A stretch of DNA of 64,000 nucleotides. It comes from Bryobacteraceae bacterium (lineage in GTDB: Bacteria; Acidobacteriota; Terriglobia; Bryobacterales; Bryobacteraceae). The stretch's first letter is position 1. Each line of letters starts with the position of its first letter. The translations under genes and the position numbers were made by a program. Where the stretch lies: the NCBI GenBank assembly GCA_041394945.1, contig JAWKHH010000004.1:868001-932000 (forward strand), written 5' to 3'. This document shows, piece after piece, positions 29,040 through 38,600 of the stretch. Below the pieces are notes generated by a model that was given only the letters and a program-made list of their open reading frames with translations, did not search any database and was not told the DNA's origin.

Positions 29040-29348
29040 ATGGATAAGAGCTACGCGGAGCGCCGGGAGACTGGGTTTTACCTGGTCGGGAGTCGTGTGC
29101 CGCTGGACTTCGTTGTTCGCGAGCATTGGAACGGCGAACCGGCGGAGGCCATCCGCCAGCATTATCCGACGCTGAGTCTAGAGCAGGTACATGGGGCGAT
29201 CGCGTTCTACCTCGGTCATCGGGCTAAGGTGGATGCCGCGATCGCGGACAGGGACCGCGCTGAAGAGGAATTTCGGCGCTCCCATCCTGCGCCTCCGGAA
29301 CTGAAAGAACGACTGGAGCGTGCTCGCCGCGCCCTGCACGCGAAGTGA
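29040..29348 (+). CDS. DUF433-family antitoxin-like protein
   Basis: The 102-residue protein has the DUF433 fold signature (GFYLVGSRVPLDFVVREHWN, EAIRQHYPTLSLEQVHGAIAFYL), a winged-helix-like domain common as antitoxin to PIN-like DUF5615 toxins. Its tail is helical and charged. A DUF5615-type gene begins 3 bp downstream with a GTG start, so this is a type II toxin-antitoxin pair whose toxin is truncated. Confidence 0.8.
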   Translation: MDKSYAERRETGFYLVGSRVPLDFVVREHWNGEPAEAIRQHYPTLSLEQVHGAIAFYLGHRAKVDAAIADRDRAEEEFRRSHPAPPELKERLERARRALHAK

Positions 29349-29351
29349 GCA

Positions 29352-29589
29352 GTGGGGCAGATCCGTTTCCTCGCTGACGCTTGCCTGCACGAAGGCATTG
29401 TTAAGGGATGTCTGCGCCGGGAACCGGCGATGGATTTTCTCGGGGACAATGACGCCGGGCTCGAGAGCGTTACGGACCCCGACGTTCTCGCCCTGGCGGC
29501 TAAAGATGGACGGGTCGTGGTAAGTTCGGATTTCGCCAGCATGCCGGGGCACTTCGGCGAGTTCTTGGAGGCCAACGGCTACTCGCCCG
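29352..29589 (+). pseudogene. Truncated DUF5615 (PIN-like) toxin gene
   Basis: The frame starts with GTG and reads QIRFLADACLHEGIVKGCLR, with the Mut7-C/PIN-like acidic LAD motif, then DPDVLALAAKDGRVVVSSDF and PGHFGEFLEANGYSP. Family members continue for another 30-40 residues. Here homology stops near 29589 and the DNA becomes trbI. The frame stays open into trbI-derived sequence and ends at 30164, so any product would be a chimera. Confidence 0.7.
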
Positions 29590-30164
29590 ATCAAGGCCGG
29601 GTGGGACATTCCGGCCATCCTGGGGCAGGCGATCAATTCGGACTTGCCGGGCGAGATGAAAGCGATGGTGCGCGAACATGTCTACGATACGGCGAGCGGG
29701 GAGCACCTGTTGATTCCGCAGGGGTCGCGACTGGTGGGCGTGTACGATTCGCAGGTCAGCTTTGGGCAAGACGGCGTTCAGGTGGTTGGAACCGGATCAT
29801 CTATCCGGATGGGTCGTCTCTGGATCTGGATGGGATGGTGGGGCAGGATGCGAGCGGGTACGCGGGGCTGCGGTTTGACGTGGACAACCACTACCGGCGG
29901 CTGATCGGGTTTGCCGCGCTGACCAGCATGTTCAGCGCAGCGTTCCAGCTTTCGCAGCAGCGGCGGGGGACGGTGTTCACGTATCCGAGTCCGGCCGAGA
30001 TCGCGGGGAGCGGGGCGGCGGGGAACATGTCGCAGATTGGGGCGGAGATCACGCGCCGAAATCTGAACGTGCAGCCGACGATCAAGGTGCCGATCGGGTA
30101 TCGTTTCAACGTTCGGGTGAATCGCGATCTGCGGTTCGAGGGGCCTTACGTGCCGGTGCCCTGA
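29590..30164 (+). pseudogene. trbI: trbI 3' fragment with frameshift
   Basis: From 29590 one frame reads IKAGWDIPAILGQAINSDLP, EHVYDTASGEHLLIPQGSRL and VGVYDSQVSFGQDGVQV. This is the TrbI/VirB10 outer-membrane-channel domain. Near 29787 the match moves to another frame (WNRIIYPDGSSLDLDGMVG to LRFEGPYVPVP, end 30164), implying loss of one base. The N-terminal half of TrbI (cytoplasmic, TM and Pro-rich parts) is absent. This fragment is direct evidence that a trb-type secretion operon was once here. Confidence 0.85.
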
Positions 30165-30227
30165 GGTTGCTGAACGCTTCCGGGTCCTGGTGCGGGGTGC
30201 GGTGTTTGTCGTACTCTGACAGGAAAG

Positions 30228-30620
30228 ATGGAACGGAAGCCGAACGTCGTGCGCCTGATGCCGGTGGCCGCGGAGCCGAAGCCGAAGAAGAAGGAGGCTG
30301 GGGCGGCCGGGCCGAAGACGACGAAGCTCGCGATCCGGCTGCTGGAGAGCCTGAATGGTCCGGTGCGGACGCAGACGCAGTATCGCGGGGACTTGAGCCA
30401 GATCGTGATGGATGCGGTTGCGGAGGTGGACTTGAAGGGGAGTCCGCTGGTGGATATCCGGGAGCCCAAGGCGGGGGAGACTTGCGTGATGTTGAACAAG
30501 GGCTGCTTGGGGGCGCTGAAGCGGGCGGCGAAGGAGCGGGGCGCTTCGCTGAATACGATTGTGAATACGGCGGTCGCGCACTGGTTGGCGGGGAAGCGGG
30601 TTGTGCGGTTGGAGAGGTGA
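30228..30620 (+). CDS. Hypothetical protein with possible ribbon-helix-helix C-terminus
   Basis: The 130-residue basic protein has a Lys/Ala/Pro-rich N-terminus. Its C-terminal part reads ETCVMLNKGCLGALKRAAKE, RGASLNTIVNTAVAHWLAGK: one strand followed by two helices, as in Arc/MetJ ribbon-helix-helix proteins. It lies just after the trbI fragment, where transfer operons often carry small DNA-binding genes. The family is not firmly recognised. Confidence 0.6.
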   Translation: MERKPNVVRLMPVAAEPKPKKKEAGAAGPKTTKLAIRLLESLNGPVRTQTQYRGDLSQIVMDAVAEVDLKGSPLVDIREPKAGETCVMLNKGCLGALKRAAKERGASLNTIVNTAVAHWLAGKRVVRLER

Positions 30621-30663
30621 AGGGGGGTCATGATGTGAAGCAACGGACTTTCGACTCTCGACC

Positions 30664-30846
30664 ATAGGTCTCTACCGAACTAAGCGCTTCCGGCTCGATA
30701 ACGTCCGATCGATCCTCGCCACCCGGCTCGATCAGCAGCCGCTGCCACAACTGGTGGCGCCCGCCGAACCGGTCACGCACGACAACATCCGCGGTCCGGG
30801 TTATTTACGGCGACAGCGCCGGCGTGGAACTGCAGGAGGTGGCGGG
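30664..30846 (+). pseudogene. istA C-terminal remnant
   Basis: In one frame the sequence reads LYRTKRFRLDNVRSILATRL, DQQPLPQLVAPAEPVTHDNI, RGPGYL. This is the characteristic end of IstA transposases. The DDE catalytic part is absent. Confidence 0.7.
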
Positions 30847-31583
30847 ATGATGACGCAGCAGACCATGGATAAGCTGCGTACGATGCGGCTATGCGGCATG
30901 GCGGAGGCCTATCAGCAGCAGTTGGAACGAGCCGAGGTGGCGGCGCTCACCTTCGACGAGCGGTTGGCGATGTTGGTGGACCACCATGCCACCTGGCGCG
31001 AGAACAAAGCATGGCCCGGCGGTTGAAGAACTCCAAGCTGGACTCCGAGCCCTGCGTGGAAGACGTCAACTACAGGCACCCGCGGCAACTCGACGCGGCC
31101 CAGTTCCGCGCGCTGCTGAACTCGCAGTGGGTGGCGCAACATCACTCGGTTCTGCTCACCGGTCCCACCGGAATCGGCAAGAGTTGGCTGGCGCAGGCGT
31201 TGGCGCAGAAGGCCTGCCGCGATGGGTATCGGGTGTTGTATCGTCCGGCTCGCAAGCTGTTCCGCGAACTCATGCAGGCACCAGCCGACGGCAGCCTCAG
31301 CAAGCTACTGCCGGTGTTGACGAAGGTGGACGTACTGATCGTGGACGACTTCGCCATGCATCCGATGGAGGAGCAGGAGCGGCGGCTGTTTCTGGAGATC
31401 TGCGATGACCGCCACCGGCGGCGCTCGACGATTCTCACCAGCCAGTTTCCGATCGCGAAGTGGCACCAGCGGATCGGCGACCCGACCACGGCCGACAGCA
31501 TCCTGGACCGGCTGGTGCATCAAGCTTACCGGTTCGAGTTATCGGGCGAATCGATGCGTAAGCCGCGCGGAGGGAAGCCATGA
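30847..31583 (+). pseudogene. istB: istB-like ATPase with one-base frameshift
   Basis: The N-terminal part MMTQQTMDKLRTMRLCGMAE, YQQQLERAEVAALTFDERLA and HHATWRENKA ends near 31015. The match then resumes one frame over as ARRLKNSKLDSEPCVEDVNY and continues to the end. Walker A is TGPTGIGKSWLAQALAQ and Walker B is VDVLIVDDFAMHPM. Adding one base at gcatggcccgg would restore ...NKALARRLKN..., as in intact IstB. It is the AAA+ transposition helper of IS21, and it is disrupted unless the base is a sequencing error. Confidence 0.8.
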
Positions 31584-32251
31584 GTGCGGCGCCGCGATTG
31601 ATGTTGAAGCAGCCCAGCGGCTGGTTCGCAGCCGGATGGGAGTTCGGCGAAGCGATGACGGTGTTGTCCGATGCCGGCTTCAAGTTGTTCGTGTGGGTCT
31701 GCCTGAATGCTGATCGGCACACCGGGCAGATCCGCTTGACGACGCCGGAGATCGTCCGGGGCTTGCGGAAGCCGGAGGCGTGGGTGGCGGATGCATTGCG
31801 GGAACTGGAACAGACGAGCGTGTGCCGGTGGACGACGACGGGGTCGGTGGAAGTCACCGAGCGGTACTGGCCCTATGAGAAACAGGCTGCGCCGGCGTCG
31901 GTGGATTATGTGGCGCAAGTTCGGAAGCTGCTGTCGGGGCGGGCATGCGTGCGGTGCCGGTTCTCGCCGGCCGATGAGAAGCTGGCGCGCCAACTCCAGG
32001 AAAACGGCGTGACGGTGGCGCAGATCGAGCGGGCGATCTGGCTCGGGTGTTCGCGGAAGTACTCGACGATGCTTGCCAACGGAGGGGTGTCGATGCCGAT
32101 TGCGAGCTTGAGTTACTTCCGGGCGGTGATCGATGAGGTGTGCGCCAACAGCATGCCGGAGAGTTACTGGGCCTACGTCCGGCGGACGCTGGGTGAACTG
32201 GAGCGTCAGTGGTTAGAGCGGACGGCTGCCGGAGATCGGCCTCCCGGATGA
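31580..32251 (+). CDS. IS21-coupled third protein, winged-helix/replication-initiator-like
   Basis: The 223-residue protein overlaps istB by 4 bp (ATGA). Its first half looks like a winged helix: AGFKLFVWVCLNADRHTGQI, LTTPEIVRGLRKPEAWVADA, LRELEQTSVCRW. The second half is a small helical domain around DEKLARQLQENGVTVAQIER, AIWLGCSRK. This arrangement resembles primosomal or replication-initiator helper proteins that pair with DnaC/IstB-like ATPases. I cannot assign a named family. As a coupled gene it was probably carried by the IS21-type element. Confidence 0.65.
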   Translation: MSAAPRLMLKQPSGWFAAGWEFGEAMTVLSDAGFKLFVWVCLNADRHTGQIRLTTPEIVRGLRKPEAWVADALRELEQTSVCRWTTTGSVEVTERYWPYEKQAAPASVDYVAQVRKLLSGRACVRCRFSPADEKLARQLQENGVTVAQIERAIWLGCSRKYSTMLANGGVSMPIASLSYFRAVIDEVCANSMPESYWAYVRRTLGELERQWLERTAAGDRPPG

Positions 32252-32275
32252 CGGCGGGGGATCGGCCGTTCCGGC

Positions 32276-32410
32276 GGTGGACCACATCGCCGAGACGGTG
32301 GACCGCTTCACCGGAAGGGTGGTCCACCTCGGTCATGATGTCCTTGCCCCGCCTCGGCCCTCCTGGGCTGGACCACTTCGCGCCGGAACCGGTGGACCAC
32401 TTCAGCGGAA
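32276..32410. repeat. Cluster of ggtggaccac-type boxes at IS21 right end
   Basis: Related boxes occur near 32276 (ggtggaccac), 32297 (ggtggaccgc), 32318 (inverted, ggtggtccac), 32368 (gctggaccac) and 32391 (ggtggaccac). Multiple short transposase-binding repeats near the terminus are characteristic of IS21-family ends. Confidence 0.6.
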
Positions 32411-32755
32411 TACGCACGCACGTTCTTGCTCACGATGGCGACGAAACGGGTGAGTGGCTGTTCGGCTCCGCGCATGGCGAACTCGGAGTCGGCGAAGCAG
32501 AGGATCTGCCTGCCGTGATCGGGTGGTCGTCGACGACGAAGATGAGCATGTCGCTGGGAGCTGCGATTCGTTCGCTGTTGCCGTCGCGCGCTTGGCAAGC
32601 GGTCGCAGCCGGAGGACTTCATCGGGCGTCATCAACGGGCGCTGGACCTGCTCGACGCGGGCGTTCACATGATCGAGGACCGGCGCGACTTGCGAGCCGG
32701 AGAAGTTGAAGGCGTCCTTCTGAATGGTCTTTCCGCCGGTCATCTTTGAGAGATA
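32405..32755 (-). pseudogene. Degenerate traG C-terminal fragment (second copy)
   Basis: The minus strand reads LSKMTGGKTIQKDAFNFSGS, QVAPVLDHVNARVEQVQRPL and MTPDEVLRLRPLAK. It then continues in another frame as SERIAAPSDMLIF, ILCFADSEFAMRGAEQPLTR and FVAIVSKNVR. It parallels the C-terminal part of the intact TraG at 22.0-24.0 kb with many substitutions, so it derives from a related but different element. Both frames are disrupted. Confidence 0.85.
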
Positions 32756-32794
32756 GGACCAGCCGACACGATTCGACCGCGCAATAATCTACCC

Positions 32795-34750
32795 ATGTCC
32801 CTCTCCCCGGTCTGGCCGCGCGTAGCGCTCGTCGATCCACCCTTCGGATCCGCCGCTGTTCCCAGCCTCGGTTTGGCCCTACTTTCGAGCGCCGCGAAAA
32901 GGCTCGGCTTCGACTGCCGAACCTTCTTCTGGACTCTGGACCTGACGCAAGGAATGTACGGCCAATCGGCGATGCGGCGGCTGCGCTCTTACCAAACCCT
33001 GACCGGGCGCGCCTGGTACCCATTCAACGAGTGGATCTTCGCCCGGGAAGCACACGGGGACGCACTCGAACACTGCACTCGCCTCACCCGCCAAGCAATG
33101 CGCGAACGAGCCGCCGAGCTCAATCGGCCCCCAGTGCCCATGCGGCGCCTGCTGCTGCTGCGCGAGCGCGCCGCCGAACTCGTTGACGCGATGGCGGACC
33201 AACTGGATCCTTACGACATCGTCGGCATCGGGAGCACCTTCTTTCAGAATCTCCCGGCGCTCGCTCTCGCGCGGCGTGTAAAACAGCGCTGGCCCGCGAA
33301 GACCGTGGTGTTGGGCGGGGCCAATTGCGATGGCGAGATGGGTCGCGCCCTCATGGAACGATTCCCGTTCCTCGACTATGCGTTCTCCGGCGAAGTGGAT
33401 CATTCGTTTCCCCGGTTCCTCCAGCAAATTGCAGCGGGCGAGAATCGCTTGTTGCCGGGGATGATCGGCCGGGACGAGGAAGGCTCAGTCGTCGAGGCGC
33501 CCCAAGTGGATCCAGTCCACGATCTCGACGGGTTGCCGCTGCCGGACTTCGATGACTACATCGCGGCGAGAGAACGGGCCGGTTGGGCCGGTCTGCAGCC
33601 ACTGGCCCTGCCGCTCGAATCGTCTCGCGGTTGTTGGTGGGGAGAGCGCCAGCACTGCACGTTTTGCGGCCTCAACGCTGACGGCATGGTCTACCGTCGC
33701 AAGAGCCCTGAGCGATTCCAGTGGGAAGTAGAGGAGCTGAAACGGCGCTACGGGATGTCGTATGTCATGGTCACCGACAACATAATGTCGATGGACTACT
33801 ACGAGACGTTCTTGAAGTGGTCCGAGCAATCGAACCATGGCTTGCGGTATTTCTACGAGATCAAGTCGAACGTAAAGCGCCGCCATGCCGAGCGCCTCGC
33901 TCGCGGCGGAGTTACCGCGGTTCAGCCGGGTATTGAGCAGTTCAGTAGCGGCATTCTCAGCCTCATGCGAAAGGGCGTCACCGGGATCCAGAATGTCGCG
34001 TTTCTGAGATATGCGCGGGAGAACGGGATTCTCCTCACTTACAACTTACTGGTGGGATTCCCCGGTGAAGACCCGGCCGAGTATGTCCCTCTCGCCGGTC
34101 TGCTTCCGAAGCTGAGCCACCTGCGCCCGCCGTCGGCGATGACCGAAGTGGAGTTCCACCGGTTCAGCCCGTACCACTCGGAGCCGGGCGCATTCGGTCT
34201 GCGCCTGCGACCCAATTCCGGGTACAAGCATCTGTACCCGTTCGACGCGGAGAGCATCTCCCGGATCGCGTACTTCTTCGAGCCCGAAGGCCCGACGCCG
34301 GACCGCCGCTATCTGCGCCCGGTATTCGAGGCGCTGGCCGCCTGGGGTCGCGCGTATCGCGAGGACGATTGCACTCTCGTTTGGCGCAGAGACGAAGACG
34401 GGATCGTGGTCGATGATCGGAGACCTGGCTTCGGACCGAGGGAGCACCGGCTCCAGGGCGCGGCCGCGTTCGTATTCCCGCTCCTTGATGAACCTCGGTC
34501 ACTCGCCGCCTTGGTTCGCGAAGCTGAGAAGGCGGCCGCGGGATGCGATGGCGCCGGCGAGTTCAGCGCAGCCCCGGAAGCGGTCCTGGATCCATTGGTC
34601 GCGGCTGGACTCGTGTATGAGGAGCTCTCGACTGTCGCCGGATCGCTCGCCACCATTGGGCCGGCTCAGCCCGTCAAACAGTATTGCGCGCTCCCGGTTT
34701 CCCATCGGTATCGGCAGGCGGATGCGGGGTGGTTCCAGTTGGGCATGTAA
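32795..34750 (+). CDS. RiPP maturation radical SAM protein (cobalamin-binding type, TIGR03975-like)
   Basis: The 651-residue enzyme has an N-terminal B12-binding-like Rossmann region (VALVDPPFGSAAVPSLGLAL, VVLGGANCDGEMG). The radical SAM cluster motif is C280-x7-C288-x2-C291 within ESSRGCWWGERQHCTFCGLN, a hallmark of RiPP maturation radical SAM protein 1. Members of this group are linked to peptide C-methylation or other C-H modification of NHLP/Nif11-leader RiPPs. It begins 40 bp after the decayed traG fragment and opens the RiPP cluster. Its last 77 bp overlap the convergent flavin-enzyme gene. The exact modification cannot be read from sequence. Confidence 0.9.
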   Translation: MSLSPVWPRVALVDPPFGSAAVPSLGLALLSSAAKRLGFDCRTFFWTLDLTQGMYGQSAMRRLRSYQTLTGRAWYPFNEWIFAREAHGDALEHCTRLTRQAMRERAAELNRPPVPMRRLLLLRERAAELVDAMADQLDPYDIVGIGSTFFQNLPALALARRVKQRWPAKTVVLGGANCDGEMGRALMERFPFLDYAFSGEVDHSFPRFLQQIAAGENRLLPGMIGRDEEGSVVEAPQVDPVHDLDGLPLPDFDDYIAARERAGWAGLQPLALPLESSRGCWWGERQHCTFCGLNADGMVYRRKSPERFQWEVEELKRRYGMSYVMVTDNIMSMDYYETFLKWSEQSNHGLRYFYEIKSNVKRRHAERLARGGVTAVQPGIEQFSSGILSLMRKGVTGIQNVAFLRYARENGILLTYNLLVGFPGEDPAEYVPLAGLLPKLSHLRPPSAMTEVEFHRFSPYHSEPGAFGLRLRPNSGYKHLYPFDAESISRIAYFFEPEGPTPDRRYLRPVFEALAAWGRAYREDDCTLVWRRDEDGIVVDDRRPGFGPREHRLQGAAAFVFPLLDEPRSLAALVREAEKAAAGCDGAGEFSAAPEAVLDPLVAAGLVYEELSTVAGSLATIGPAQPVKQYCALPVSHRYRQADAGWFQLGM

Positions 34751-35648
34751 GCTGACACGTTTCCGACAGCAGCCGATAGGATCGAAGTTTCTCGTCCTGA
34801 TTGGTCGCCATCGGCATCGCGATAAACTCGTCGCAACCGTAGCGGTCGAGGAGTTCCTGGATCACGGCGCGGCAACGTTCCGGACGGCCGATAACAGCGG
34901 CCTTCAGACCCTTGTCGAGCGCGAGGAAGTAATTCTGCACGCCGAGCGCTTCGCTGTTGGTCTCCGCGCAGATCAAGGTTCCGGCGATCGCCGTTTGCGG
35001 CGTGGGAAGTTCGGCGCTCGGCTGGAATTCGGCCCGGTAGCGAGCGACGATCTCCGGTCCCGTCTCCGACGAGCCATGGGAGATCGAATAGCAGAATGCG
35101 GTTCCGTGCCGCGCCGCCATCGTCATGTTCCCGATGCCGCGGCCTCCGCCCATCAGCAGCACCGGCGGACTGGCTTGGCCCCGTGGCGTTGCCTGGTGGC
35201 CCTCGATCGTGTTGCGGCACCACCCGAGCAGTTCCTCCACCTGGCTCGTGTAGAGGCGCGTGCGGACCGCCTGGGCGAGATCGAACCCGTGCCTGAGCGC
35301 GTGGCGTATCTGGTCGCTGCCGCTCAGCCCGGATGCGACGCCCAGGTCGACCCGGCCAGGGTAGAGGGCTTCGAGCATCCGGAAGGTTTCGGCGATTTTC
35401 AGCGGGCTGTGAAAATGCATCAGCACGCCGGCAGTGCCCACGCGAATGGAGGACGTGCTCGCGGCGATCTGGGGAATCAGGAGCTCCGGACACGAGTAGG
35501 AAAAATGCGCTTCGTGGTGCTCGGCTAGCCAGAAACGATAGAACCCCAGCTTCTCGGCGATAGGTGCGCTGGCCACCAGATCCCGCAACACGCGGGACGG
35601 TTTCGCCGCGGGTGGCACGTATCCGAAATCGAGCAGGCTGAGTTTCAT
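34674..35648 (-). CDS. Luciferase-like flavin-dependent oxidoreductase (LLM, group 1/MsnO8-like)
   Basis: The 324-residue protein starts MKLSLLDFGYVPPAAKPS and shows the bacterial-luciferase TIM-barrel signatures RFWLAEHHEAHFSYSCPELL, IRVGTAGVLMHFHSPLKIAE and GRVDLGVASGLSGSD. It probably uses FMNH2 or F420. It begins 5 bp after lanM on the same strand, so it is translated in the same operon and may oxidise the lanthipeptide, though it could be a general oxidoreductase. The ATG at 35648 is chosen since the longer open frame is a shadow of lanM. Confidence 0.88.
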   Translation of the reverse strand: MKLSLLDFGYVPPAAKPSRVLRDLVASAPIAEKLGFYRFWLAEHHEAHFSYSCPELLIPQIAASTSSIRVGTAGVLMHFHSPLKIAETFRMLEALYPGRVDLGVASGLSGSDQIRHALRHGFDLAQAVRTRLYTSQVEELLGWCRNTIEGHQATPRGQASPPVLLMGGGRGIGNMTMAARHGTAFCYSISHGSSETGPEIVARYRAEFQPSAELPTPQTAIAGTLICAETNSEALGVQNYFLALDKGLKAAVIGRPERCRAVIQELLDRYGCDEFIAMPMATNQDEKLRSYRLLSETCQLTCPTGTTPHPPADTDGKPGARNTV

Positions 35649-35653
35649 CGCCG

Positions 35654-38600
35654 CTATTCCCACAGCAGGATCGAAGGTAGCCGCCCCGGGTGAGCCAGCC
35701 GCAGCAACTGGTAGCCAATGCCAGCCATCCCTTGATGGAACGATGGAATGTAGGGGCCGGCGTTCCAACCAAGCTGATACTGGCCGAGCCTGCGCGCGCG
35801 GTTCACCACGTGCTGAGCGAGTAGCCGCGCGTGCTCCGCGTACTCTGGCCGACCGAGCGTGCTTGCGGCCACCAGCAGCGTCTCGGCGCGGCCGAGGTTC
35901 CCGCAGCACAAGTGGTCGAGCGACCCGAACGTTTCGTTGGACGTGGTCTCGAGCGCCCGTTCGATATCGCGGCGGGTTTCCGGAGCATCCATGCGGGGTA
36001 GGGAACCGAGCCTCCCCAAACCGATACCCGGCGCGCCATGGCACCAACTCACCTGGTAGACCCATCCCTTGCTCGTCTTGGGAAACCGGAAGTCCGGCCA
36101 GTTGCGCGCCGATTCGTCCCAGACGCTTTCTTCGTAGCCGATCGACTCCCGGGCCGCTTCGGCGTATTCCTGGTTGCCGGTGATGGCGCCGAGCAGCGCC
36201 AGCGCGTGCGCGATGCCGGCCGCGCCGTGCGAGAAGCCGGTGAGCAGTTCACCGCTCAGCGTGGGCCAGGTCCTCGGTCCGGCCGCGCTCGGAACACGGC
36301 CCCGTAGCAGGTGCTGCCCGCAGCAATCGGCGCGTTCGAGCAGCCACCCCTCGGGCCGGACGCCGTGAATGGCCAACAGCGTCACGATGGCGCCGGCAGC
36401 TCCGCCGAGCAGATCGTAGCGCCTGTCCGCGGCGAGCCGCTCTTCGGTCAGCAGTTTTCGGGCGCCGTCCAAAGCGGCGTCGACAAGGCTTTCGTCCCAA
36501 AGTAGCTGTCCCGCCCGCGCCAGGCAATAGCTTACCGAAGCTGCCCCAAGGCCCGCGCCCACGCCGGCTTCGAGCAGCAGCCGTTCTCCGGTGGGAGTAT
36601 CGAATGCGTGCACCAATGCGCGGATGCCGGAGCGCGCCGCCGCCTCGTTGCCTTCGCCAGGATAGAGATGTTCCATGGCGGCGAGGAACAACACCGCGCC
36701 GCCGGCGCCGTCGTAGAGCCGTGGCGTCATCGGCTGCAACTGCCAGCGTTGGGCCTCCGCGTAGTAGGCGAGCGAGATCCAGGTGGCGCTGCCGTCGGGT
36801 GAATCGATCGCGCATTCCCGAATGTTCCGCGCGATGGCCCTGGCTTCTTCCACGAAATCCGCGGCTGAGAGCGGCCGATCGTCGTCGACAGCCGAAGCCG
36901 TGGTCCGTGTTTCCGGCGTCGAGAAGCTCGATCGAATATAGCTGAGCTGCGTTCGTAGATCCTGCTCGCCCATCTTGCCGAACCGGACCCGGAGCAGTTC
37001 ATAGCTGGGCTCAGCGAAGAAGTCCTCGATTGCGCCGCCTCCCTCCGTATGAAGCGCGGTGCTGTTCGCCACGGCGTGGAAGATCGGAATGTCGGCCTGC
37101 GCCAGAGCCGCTTCCTCGGCGGCGACGATCTCCCAGAACGGATGGCGGCCGGCGGTGTGCAGCAGCGGCCGCGCCAGCACGTCGATGCAGATGAATGCGT
37201 CCATGCCGTCGCTGAGAAATTGCGGCCGGAGATAGGCGCCGAGCAGCGACGTATAGATCTTGGTGTGCCGGAAGAGAAAGCGAAGCCGTAGCCCGTGGAG
37301 CCGTTCGAGCGGACCGCCGGGCGCGAACAGCGTTTCCCGCCGCCCCATCAGGTAGCGGTACATTTCCTCGAAGCCGGAAAGGATTTCCGGCAGCTTCGTC
37401 GCCGGATCCACACGGCGGCCGTCCAGATAGACGACGTTCGAGTGCGGTCTGGTCTCCATTTTCTCGCGCCAAAGCCGCATACCATCGGTGTTGATGTGCT
37501 TCCAGGCCTTTCGCGTGAAGCTCGTTTTCTGGGACTCCACGCCGCCCAGTCCGCTGATGTCGTAGCTCTCGCCGCCCGGGCCGAATTCCCACCGCGGCAG
37601 AAGCGCGGTCCGGAACACGGAGTCCCAATAGAACACGCGATTGGCCAGCGACGAAGCGTCCTCCTGCTGGCTCTCGCCCACCATGCGAACGCGATGCTGC
37701 ATCAACGTCTCCATGTCGATGAGCACCGGGTACTCGCCCGACGCGATGATGTTTTCGTGGTGGCAATCGCTGCCTTCGAGCGCGTACACCAGGCACAGCA
37801 ACATCCCTGCGCGCCGGTAGTAGCGCGACACCGCGTCGCTGGTCTCGCAGGGGAGGTGCTCGACGATTTCCACCCATCCGTGGTCCGGACGGCACACGCT
37901 CCGGAACACCGGCATGTCGAGCGGCGAGCCATTGCTGTTGATCCACTGGAGCAGCTCGCGCCAGATCGTCTCCGATTCGAGGTCCTTCGGTTTGTAGATC
38001 AGGGGGAGGCCGTTCTCGAATATCACCCGCAGCGAAGTGCGGCCGCCGTCGTGGCGGTCCGACAACCCCGGCATCACTTCCACTGCCGCGCCCAGCGGCC
38101 CGCTTTCGGCGAATGCGGCTTCGAGATCCGCCGCGTCCTCGGAGATGTGGCGCAGGAACCCCGCGGCGAACTCCACCCAAAGTTCGACGATACGCCCCAA
38201 CAGCCGCGCCATTACCGCATACTCGCTGAACAGATCGCCCAGGCCTCCGGCGTACAGCGAATCGATGAATTCGCCGTACAACCTCCGCTCCGGCGCGAAA
38301 CCCGGTAGGGTTAGGCGGATCGTCTGCCGGAGTGACCGGAAGGCCGTGAAGTTCAGTTCGATCGATTCCGCAGACACCGCGCAGAGCCACTGCGCCAGAT
38401 AGCGTTCGAGCGCCGCATGCGCTTTTTCGCGAGCGCCGCCGTAGTCCTTGCCCGCCGCCGCTTGAAGGCGCTTCCGGGCGGCGATGACGATTGGCGCGAT
38501 CACATGCTCGAAGGCGATGGGATCGGCGGGATCGAGAAAACGCTGGCTCGCGGCTTCGTCGAGGGACCGGGAGCGAAAGGTCTTGGCCTCGGCCAGCGCA

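Larger units (their letters stand above)
30664..32410 (+). mobile_element. Remnant of an IS21-family element (istA end, frameshifted istB, coupled third gene, repeat-rich right end)
   Basis: The segment holds the last part of istA, an istB with a one-base frameshift, a third gene overlapping istB by 4 bp, and a right end with repeated tggaccac-type boxes. Most of istA and the left end are missing. The right end abuts a traG fragment, so the element seems to have landed in, or recombined with, another copy of the transfer region. Confidence 0.7.

Noticed and set aside
29352..30164. Single toxin-TrbI fusion gene
   Set aside because: The middle of the frame is out-of-frame TrbI sequence, so the fusion arises from a deletion plus a frameshift, not domain fusion.
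32756..33000. Right attachment site (copy of tRNA-Lys 3' end) next to the traG remnant
   Set aside because: I looked for the tRNA 3' sequence here and around 28.9-29.0 kb by eye and found no match.
37295..38308. 337-codon plus-strand open frame
   Set aside because: Antisense to lanM, Arg/Val/His-rich, with no recognisable domain.
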